Source: Branchiostoma floridae (lineage: Eukaryota; Chordata; Leptocardii; Amphioxiformes; Branchiostomatidae). From it: 60,000 bases of DNA. Position numbers and translations under genes: made by a program. Position 1 is the stretch's first letter, and each line of letters opens with the position of its first letter. Shown piece by piece: positions 42,701 to 50,334 of the stretch. The notes beneath the pieces are model-generated. The model saw nothing but the letters and a program-made list of their open reading frames with translations, did no database searches and was not told where the DNA came from. The stretch covers positions 13,418,062-13,478,061 of the forward strand of contig NC_049995.1 of assembly GCF_000003815.2 (NCBI RefSeq), given 5' to 3'.

Positions 42701-45700
42701 GAATTTTACGCGCGTTTGCTTTCTACCTCTTATTCAACAAGTTTATCCGTACTACTTTATGTACCAGCATCATGGACCCCGGGATTCACCCATTAACACT
42801 GTGTCATGCTACCTTATGGCTTCACACTAGTTAAAAACTTATCGCACAGTTCATCATCAACAGCTGTGTGTTATCGTATGTGGGACATGGGAACCGACAT
42901 CTAATGTTCCACTAATGACCCTGTCAATCAAATACCTCCTGTCGCCGTTTGCAATGAAGCGTGTAAGAATTCTCGTCCCAAATGAAGTTTAGCCATATTA
43001 TATTCCCGGACTTCGACTAAGAAACATCAAGGTCCTATTCCGTGCTTCATACTTATTACGTCCATAACAGAAACATGTTAATACTTGGTGCGTTTGTCAG
43101 TCTGCCTGTCGGTCTTGTAGGTGTGTCTGTGTGTGAATGTGCCTGTGTATTAGAGTAGACCATCCGGTAACTTATCGTCACCATATCTTTTTGACTTTGG
43201 CCACATGTTATCTCACAATCCATACCTGTTTAGTAAGATTCACATGACACAGAAATATTAGGCAACTTTAGATACAACGATATATCTAACACCATGAAAA
43301 GAATCATATAGGATATAAGCACAACGTCACACACCAAAGAAGACAAAACAACCAACATATACCAGACCGACGTCACAGACTATGTTACCTACGGTCACTT
43401 GTTGATTATTGGCAACATTGTCAAAGTTCGCAGGAACATGATAAGGATGTAAACGATTTAGATTCAATACTGTTATAGTCAGTTTTTTTAGTATAAAATA
43501 ACCTATGGGAATCAGAAACCGCACGCAACCAGCTGCAGTTGTCCCAAATTAATCCCAATCTAATAGGAACATGTATAATATGATTTCTTATTACTACCTC
43601 ATAGTTGATGTGTCTTGTTTCGCAATGTAATATAGTTAAATGTCGATTCTTTATCTGAGTCTATTTTTATTACTGGAGTTTATAAATGTCATTCAACCCG
43701 AACAAAATGCTTAACTCGATTTTTCGGTGGCACATCCGTCGACCTTTGTCAGGATTTGATTCACTTACACTTGCACGTGACCTAGAGACACGGGACTCAA
43801 GTAAAGACAAGTCGCCTGGCAAACGGTATCGGCCCCCGTCCCTGTTGTGTCAGCTAGTGTGCTGATCTATTTATTTATCTATTTCTGCAGGCACAACGTC
43901 AGCACAAACGACTGCAGCCGCAGGTTCTACTGCAGCCCCCAGTACTGCAGCGCCTTCTACTGCAGCAACTACCGCTGCACCGGTCTCTCTCATGCGCTAC
44001 GAAGTAGTGCTGGTGTATGAGGCCATTTCCATCTGGGCTATTATCCTGATTTTGACCATGCTCGTGGCTGATGCAAGCAGTAAGTACATACACACAGAGA
44101 GAAAGAGAGAGAGAAAGAGAAAGAGAAATTTAAGAAAATTTGTACATGAAGATGCCTTGGTTGTAAAATGAAGGGACCGTTTCTGACATTTTTCTGTTCT
44201 TACTGAATTTAATTTAAAGACTTGGTCTTTGCTTGTTTTGTTCTATCTATGTGATTATTAATGCGATAAGCCCTATAATTCTACAATGAATGTCTTTGAG
44301 TTATTAGTTTTCAATATGTTTGAAGTTGTTAGATGATTCATTACTATGTTCAATTATTTACGTTTTATGTGCTGTAAATTGTATGTTCATGATGATTGAT
44401 CATGATTTATTGTAAATTGATCCAGGATCCCGTTGGAAATCAGTTGATAAACTACTTAAGGAAAGAGCCTTAATGATTATTGAATTTAATAATTTACAAA
44501 ATACATAAATAGATGAATTAATACATCTTCTCTTACAGTGAACTTCACCGTTGTGAAGAACGTGGCCATTGTTGGCCCTATCATCGGCATGCTGCTTTGC
44601 GCGGTCCCGATGATTTTGGCCCCCATCTCACCTAATAACGGAAGCAGTGAGTAAACTTTTGGATTTATGTACCTATTCATGTTTTTTACAGTTTATTACG
44701 TTTGAAAAGAAGTCACTAGTAGATGACAACTCTATTAACCTTTTCATTGAAATCCAAAATTGTCTTCAGCTTGACTTTGCTTTACCTTTGCTTCTATTGG
44801 AATCCAAATTATCTTCAGCTTGACTGTCTTACAATGTCTCCTATTGGACATCTAAACATGTCTTCATTCATAGTTAGGGTTCTTCCAGATCACTTCAGCG
44901 TCACTGACGAAAGATAGTGGATGCTATCTGAAACGTCTGGCCGTTCCCAAAATCATATCAACAGGGGTGCCTAAGCATTTGCACAAGCCCTATGAGATTC
45001 GTACGAACATTATATGATACCCACGAATCCATGTGAAAACGCACGAACCTTATGCGATTTGCACGAACCTTATGCGAAATCCCCCGACCACCGCCGGGTC
45101 ACGTGACATTACGTCGTTCGCATAATGTTCGTGCAAATCAGTGTGCAAATCACATAAGGTTCGTACGATTTCGCATAGTGGTTCGTGCGATTTTCATAAG
45201 GTTCGTGCGTATTACATAATATTGTTACGAATCTCATAGGATTTCGTGCAAATGCTTAGGCACCCCTGATCAAGTTGCTTGAGTAACTGCTTTTTGCCAT
45301 AATCTTACCATTCTTTTCCCGTTTTTAATGTGTTTTAGATGAGCAGGGTGGGTTTACCGCCCTTATGATCCAGTCTACCGTCTGTGCTGTTCTGAGTTTC
45401 TTCGCGGCATTTTCCGGCTACAAGGTCAAGCAGAATATTGGTAAGTGTCGGAACTTATGCAAAAGAAACTTACGTATTGCACAACGATTGTACATGGTAC
45501 AAAATATGGCATCTACTGGTAACGTTATATGCACATAACTACAGTGCCATTAAATACAATAGTGTGTAGTATGGGCTGAGAGTGGGCTTTTGAAATCACT
45601 GGAGGACCACGCTTTGGAAATGTGACCTAAGCCTAAGAATGTTGTAAACTAAACTTTGACTTTGTACAGGTGAATTTACTCCAACAAACGGATACGGCAT

Positions 45701-47967
45701 GCCGCAGACAACTCTGTCTCTGCTGGGTACCGTCGGAATGATGCCTGCCATCGCGGGGACCATCTTCTCCGCACTCAACGTCGCGGAAGGTAAGGATAGA
45801 AACAAGAATATAGTTATATCCTTGATTAGGGCTGGGTACCGGTACAAAACCGGCTTTTCTTCTTGGACCGGTTCAGAAAAACCGGACCCGAAAAATTCAT
45901 TGGACCGGATGCTGGACCGATTAGAAAATGAACAGATTATACTGTCACTATGGCGACAGGCTTTCACGTGCTTTGGGGCTTATTGGTCCAAGAAAATAGC
46001 AGCGGCGAAGAAGAGGAGAGTTGATAGTAATTTTTATCAAGTTTCTACAATCAAACTTGGTCTAACTTAACAGACGCAGTTGTTAACTTGAAGATAAGAT
46101 ACTCCACCAAACAGATTCCTTTGTAGCGAAATGGACCATTGTTTTGAGTACAGTGGAAGCCAGTTAATTGCACGTCGGATAAACGCACACTTCGGTGAAT
46201 TGCACGGAATCCCCAAATCTCGTGGCGGTGCGGTCCAACTGGGTAACTTCGCATTGTTGCACACGCAAACTGGATGTGCAATTAAGCGGCTTCCACTGTA
46301 TTATCCATTCACCGGGTCTCATACTTAAGCTTCTACATGTACCTATGTAAAGTTTCCCTTGTCATTCGCTGTTATCATGTACTTATAAAATGTGATGTTC
46401 GGTTCGTACCACCGATACAGTTCGTAACTCGTACTTTTCAGGGTACCAGTGGCCCGGTATTATCGTTGGCTGCATCTGCACCGGACTGATGACGACAAAC
46501 TTGATCTGGTATACCACACGCGCTATGACAGGGAAGAACATGGCCGCCAAAGGTGAGGCATACCATTGAATAAAGTTTATTGAATGAATGAATGAATGAA
46601 TGAATGAATGAATGAATGAATGAATGAATGAATGAATGAATGAATGAATGAATGAATGAATGAATGAATGAATGAATGAATGAATGAAGATTACATACCC
46701 ACTGGGTTCAGTACAAGTCACAACAAAAAATACATGAAATATATACAATGAATCTACAATACTCAAGAATCGTATTCTACTACGTAATTTCGACTTCTTC
46801 TCGTTTCTTTGTGATATTGAAAATGTAAGAACAGATATGCTTTATAAGCAAAGGTTTGTCTAGATTCATAAGGAATATAAATTTGTCTATATTACTAAGT
46901 TGTATGAAGTGGGGGAACATAGGTTCTTTTAGTGTATAGACTTCAGCTCTCTCTTTCTTGTACAAACTACATTCTACTACAATGCAAATTCTTGCCCGAG
47001 GGCTAATTGCAAGTGACAAAAAATGACAGACAAATAATGAAGACAGTATAGTAAGCGACTATTCTAGTCTAACATAAAGATGTAACTTATTGGGTTTGAC
47101 TTCTTTTTCTGAGGGAGTAGAAGACGAAAGATTCCACTTTTTATGTAATGTGCGACATTAAAAGGAGAATAGTTTTCTTTTTATCTGAACGTTGAGATAT
47201 TAGGATAGAATTTGGTGGCTTCTTTTAAGAGTTCTTTTCTCTCTTGATCATAGAAGGGGCAGTTTGAAATAAAATGCGTTTCGCCTTCTATCATATATAG
47301 TCTTCATCTGCCTCCCAAAGCTCATTCATACAGTAGACACACTACAGTCCCTTGCTGCCTTGAGAGAATTGGCAACTTTATTGCGAATTGGCAACAATTT
47401 TGATCATGTGTCACGTTGATTGATAATTCTGTTGTTTTTTTTTTCAGCTGTTGAAGATAAAAATACTGTCAGGTAAGCACAAAAATCATGTAGACTTTTA
47501 ACCCTGCTTCAGTTTTGGCATTGATACAGTATAAATCGGCTCCGAGGAGAAACTGTAAAATAAAATGTAATTCTGTATACGTAGCTGCGTTATTTTTGGG
47601 CTTACCTGGCTTCAGACAGACTTTGGCTATGCTTCTAAAAATGCTATGAGTTTAGCAAAAAATATTGTAATTCTTTTCTTAGCTCGCAACAATTAGTACA
47701 AACTCTGGCCCCTCCAATCTGATGAAATGTTGCGATAGAAGCTAAGAAGGCAAATATTGCAAGTACACATGTATCATGCCAGTGTAACGTTATATTACTA
47801 TTCTTGTGCATTTGTCTGTCCCTGCTTGTAGACGCCAATATCAGCAACGCTGCCTGAGAGTATCTGTAATGTACTTGTCAGATTTCCTAATAGATGAATA
47901 AATAAATCACGAATTTAATAATTTTTTAAATTATTCGTCCTACAGCATGAACGTCAACGTCCAGTAA
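39756..47967 (+). CDS. Gene C: signal peptide plus five-helix membrane protein
   Basis: Exons 39756-39825, 43891-44079, 44539-44646, 45339-45440, 45670-45789, 46442-46552, 47448-47472 and 47946-47967 (TAA) give 248 residues. Exon lengths and phases match gene B except for exon 1 (9 bases shorter) and exon 2 (48 bases longer). The extra length in exon 2 lies in the Thr/Ala/Ser/Pro stub (GSTAAPSTAAPSTAATTAAP), a likely O-glycosylated stalk. The five hydrophobic segments, NGS sequon, GLM/GMMPAIAGT, YQWPGIIVG and WYTTRA motifs are conserved with B. The tail ends SMNVNVQ. The open frame is intact in all eight exons, so the gene looks functional despite the transposon in its promoter. Function unknown. 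Confidence 0.88.
39958..40209. mobile_element. Short TIR element, family 1, copy 2 (longer variant)
   Basis: Left end TAATCTCCAGGCAGATCCTA and right end AGATCTGCTTGGACATTA. The internal AAAGCTGGCAGAGGAGTGAA and CACCTCTTGGCTGACTACA are shared with the 9665 copy, but the right part carries about 80 extra bases. The TA flanks fit the family. Confidence 0.75.
41895..42735. repeat. Tandem repeat, about 260-bp unit, just over three copies
   Basis: The word TTCCCGTTGTC recurs at about 41958, 42214 and 42479. Each unit includes TTTGGCAGGT, TGACGATGATGCA, GCGGCAG-GGTTTTATTA, AATAACACCCCTAC and CAAGCAGATGCG. A partial last copy ends near 42735. Open frames across it are repeat artefacts. Confidence 0.85.
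44870..44961 (+). ncRNA. Hammerhead-ribozyme-like motif (Penelope-like element remnant)
   Basis: CTGACGA (44904-44910), a 6-bp stem II (AGATAG, loop TGGATG, CTATCT) and GAAA (44930-44933) followed by CGTC match the type I hammerhead core: CUGANGA, helix, GAAA, then a minimal palindromic stem III ACGU and cleavage after C. Flanks can form four base pairs of stem I (GTCA with TGGC, one wobble). One extra A after CTGACGA may weaken it. Such minimal hammerheads are known from Penelope-like retroelements. It is in gene C intron 3, sense orientation. Confidence 0.5.
44962..45268. mobile_element. 307-bp TIR element with 5-bp target duplication
   Basis: Ends CAGGGGTGCCTAAGCATTTG and its near complement (CAAATGCTTAGGCACCCCTG) are flanked by ATCAA at 44957-44961 and 45269-45273. 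Sub-terminal GCACGAACCTTATGCGA words repeat in both orientations. It inserted into the ATCATATC-AGTTGCTTGAG repeat that follows the hammerhead-like motif. Confidence 0.9.
46151..46298. mobile_element. Pogo/Tigger-like short TIR element, copy 1
   Basis: CAGTGGAAGCC at the left, GGCTTCCACTG at the right, TA on both sides (46149-46150, 46299-46300). Sub-terminal TTAATTGCAC and GTGCAATTAA extend the inverted repeat. 148 bp, non-coding, in gene C intron 5. Confidence 0.88.
46569..46688. repeat. (TGAA)n microsatellite in gene C intron 6
   Basis: About 29 nearly perfect TGAA units. It makes a spurious minus-strand frame of repeated Phe-Ile-His-Ser. Confidence 0.97.
46780..47285 (-). pseudogene. LINE ORF2 C-terminus and 3' end, broken
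   Basis: On the minus strand near 47180-47280 the sequence reads ETHFISNCPFYDQERKELL, then KEATKFYPNISTFR before stops and frame breaks. Near 46780-47019 it reads ECSLYKKERAEVY and MNLDKPLLIKHICSYIF. Both look like the zinc-knuckle-like end (C-xx-Y-xx-ER) of non-LTR retrotransposon reverse transcriptases. Two truncated copies seem to be joined or nested. Related pieces are at 30735, 35283 and 36570. Confidence 0.6.
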
Positions 47968-48061
47968 TAGTGCGGCAACAAGGTGACGAAGAAAGGAGAC
48001 GAGTAAACTGCCAGAAAACCCACCCATCTCTACATCAACCCATCCCTCCATCCACTTGCTA

Positions 48062-48235
48062 CAGTAGAAGCCGCTTAATTGCACGGCCTATTTGTCAGTG
48101 GGTTAGGTGCAATTATCCAGCGGGTGCAATAATGCAAAGTTATCCAGCTGGACCGCAGCGGTTTGGGATTTTGGTATTCCGTGCAGTTAATAGAAGTGTG
48201 CGTTAATCCGTTGTGCAATTATCTGGCTTCCACTG
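48062..48235. mobile_element. Pogo/Tigger-like short TIR element, copy 2, in gene C 3' UTR
   Basis: CAGTAGAAGCC...GGCTTCCACTG flanked by TA (48060-48061, 48236-48237). It is in the opposite orientation to 46151-46298. It interrupts the 3' UTR sequence shared with gene D (CATCAACCCATC then CCATTTGC-like) about 95 bases past the stop codon. Confidence 0.88.
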
Positions 48236-48369
48236 TATAAGTTAAAACTATACCAATGGTCTTGGAATACGTATTAACTTTTGTTTGGCACTGATTCCCA
48301 TTCCATGACGTGCAGACAGGACCTCAGGATTCTTTGTCACTTTGAATGTCAGTCTATCAGGAGCTGAAG

Positions 48370-48690
48370 ATTCTGTGTTACCATGGAAACCGCTCATCAC
48401 ACCTCCATCACCATGGTAACAGACAATTCTCAGGAAATAGTTAGTCCATGTTTGCACATATGCATACATCATTATGAATAGGATGTTCTCAATATTCTCT
48501 TGACTTAGAAATGTTGGTCATCAGGATTCTAGATAAAGTGTCACCATGGAAACCACTCATCACACCTCCATCACCATGGTAACAGACAATTCTCAGGGAA
48601 TAGTTAGTCCATGTTTGCGCACATGCTCAAATCATTAGGAATAGGATGTTCTCAATTCTCCTGACTTAATGTTGGTCATCAAGATTCTAT
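48370..48690. repeat. Two-copy tandem duplication, about 165 bp
   Basis: The block from TCATCAGGATTCT or equivalent through GTCACCATGGAAACC, CTCATCACACCTCCATCACC, ATGGTAACAGACAATTCTCA and TAGTTAGTCCATGTTTGC occurs twice (near 48380 and 48543) with few differences. Each copy carries ATCACCATGGTAAC, an X-box-like palindrome. Confidence 0.9.
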
Positions 48691-49309
48691 GGGAGCCTAC
48701 CCTTTGGAAGGCTACTGGAAGCTTTATTCGCATATTTAGTCAGGCTAGAATATGTGCTGTCGAACGAACCAGCGATATATTTAGAGCTTTTAGTAAAGAG
48801 TCTCATTATTACATCTCTAGATAAGTGAAATATACTCCCAATTGTCTCAACCGTACATGTCATATTATTCAAATTGAATACTATCCAGACATTAATGTAC
48901 TTTGTACATAGTGCCTTCATGGGCATTGCACGATACTTTAGTTTTTGTATGAGTTTTCTTTCTTTCATTGATGGTTATCTTGTGGGAGAATGGCCTATGA
49001 CATGGAATATTTAGTGCTGCAGTCCACAATGTAGAACTACTCTCCGAGCAGAAGTTAGGCTTCGTCTGTTTTTTGACTTTTTTTTTAGTTGTTTTTCTTT
49101 TGTATTGTATCTTGTATTGCAAAACAACTAAAAACGTCAAAAACATCTGGAGCTTAATCTCTGCTTGGAGAGTGTTTATTTTTAATATGTCGTAACAAAT
49201 GTTTCTTTACATTTTCTACGTTTGAAGATTTTTCCGGCACTTTCATAGCACGTATTTTTGTTCACGGTCGTAGATTCGTGTCACGTAAAACCACGCTGGT
49301 AAACAGTAA

Positions 49310-49425
49310 TGATGTTAGATTAGTATGCTAATGTAGATAGTTTGTAGCTGTTAGTAGTAATACATGTTTTTTGCCATACATTGTACCTAATGCAATCGTT
49401 GTGAAATAAACTTGACTTGACTTGT
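49310..49425 (+). mobile_element. LINE or SINE 3' end in gene C 3' flank
   Basis: Sequence present in C but absent from the aligned gene B 3' end. It finishes GTGAAATAAACTTGACTTGA followed by a further CTTG, a short tandem tail (TTGAC) typical of some non-LTR elements. Confidence 0.5.
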
Positions 49426-49488
49426 ATTAGTGTTTTGGATCTGTGTTGTCATGGTAGAATGACAGATACCCGATAGCTGATACGATGA

Positions 49489-49494
49489 AATAAA
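49489..49494 (+). promoter_or_regulatory. Poly(A) signal of gene C
   Basis: AATAAA in a block aligned with the gene B signal at 38174 (shared ATGGTAGAATGACA-type and GATAGCTGATAC-type words, then TTTTAAAAGACATTGT against TTTTCAAAAGACATTGT). Confidence 0.6.
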
Positions 49495-49989
49495 TTTAGA
49501 AGGAGACGTTTTAAAAGACATTGTGAAAGAGATAATAAATTAAGTATCACATGCTTGAACGCGGGTTCATGTATTGATTTATGAAAAGCAGATTGAAGAA
49601 GAAGTAATCGTGTTCCTTATACTGTCATAAACGTCTGGAACATAAGGACTGGCATAAAAAAGAAGTTAATAACTTCAAATTAAAGGTATCAAACATTCTA
49701 CCATCATTTAGGGTAGATCAAATCGTATTCTTTGAGGTAAGTCAGCTTTCAGCAGACAGTAGTCAACAGTAATCAACAAATCTGTCATTGTAATGTTTGT
49801 AAAGTTTTAATCTGGAGAGCCCTGACGGAGTATCAAATTTTACTGCAGAAAGTATGTTGTGTTGATCGCTCCAGATGGTCTATAGGGAAAATTTATCACG
49901 CTAAAATATGACACAGTACATATTGGTGGCTGTTGTTATTCAAATCGACCGCACGGTAAACTGACTGACAATCCCTCAAACTGGGGCAT

Positions 49990-50250
49990 TTGACGAAACC
50001 CGATCCACGCGTCGTCATAGCAACAACCTATCACAGATCTATAGGATGAAACCCGATCCACGCATCGTCATAGCAACAACCTATCACAGATCTATAGGAC
50101 GAAACCTGATCGAGGTGTCGTCATGGCAAACGGCCGTCAAAGTGACGTATTTGACGTAAAACGAGCCGGGGCGTGACTTGGTGACTCAGCAACTTGCTGT
50201 GTTTGAGTCTTGCACGCCCTACTGGACGTCTATGCGTCGGGTATATATAA
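49990..50250 (+). promoter_or_regulatory. Gene D promoter: repeated X-box-like sites, CRE-like half sites, AP-1, TATA
   Basis: A repeat of about 55 bp (GAAACCCGATCCACGC, TCGTCATAGCAACAACCTAT, CACAGATCTATAGGA) occurs twice plus a partial third. X-box-like sites are GTCGTCATAGCAAC (50011-50024, 13 of 14), ATCGTCATAGCAAC (50064-50077) and GTCGTCATGGCAAA (50117-50130). Then come GTGACGTATTTGACGT (near 50141), GGGGCGTGAC, TGACTCA (50182-50188) and TATATATAA (50242-50250). The start codon is 85 bases past the TATA box. Confidence 0.7.
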
Positions 50251-50334
50251 CAACTACCCAAACAAATCAGCTAAGCAGACCGGTTCAACCACGCACGCAA
50301 AACGACAGGACTGTTGTTGTGAAGAAGAGCAAAA

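Larger units (their letters stand above)
39826..43890. other. Gene C intron 1
   Basis: Holds a family-1 TIR element (39958-40209), a block shared with B and D (about 41649-41745: AGTGACCCGTAGAGCGCG, CTTATAGACAAAG, CGCCCGTTCCTTGTAACTT), a 260-bp tandem repeat (about 41895-42735), and the conserved block before exon 2 (43708-43835). No exon seen. Confidence 0.7.
47968..50334. other. Gene C 3' UTR, intergenic DNA and gene D upstream region
   Basis: Post-stop sequence aligns with B and D. Then follow a TIR element (48062-48235), a tandem duplication (about 48370-48690), sequence alignable with gene D's 3' flank (about 48770-49030 against 56960-57250), a LINE-like 3' end (about 49310-49425), a poly(A) signal (49489) and the gene D promoter. 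The small open frames carry no protein-like sequence. Confidence 0.65.

Noticed and set aside
46569-46688. CRISPR-like array
   Set aside because: It is a simple tetranucleotide repeat with no spacers; no CRISPR or cas signal exists in this eukaryotic window.
46383-46766. 127-codon minus-strand frame with repeated Phe-Ile-His-Ser
   Set aside because: It is the (TGAA)n microsatellite read on the minus strand.
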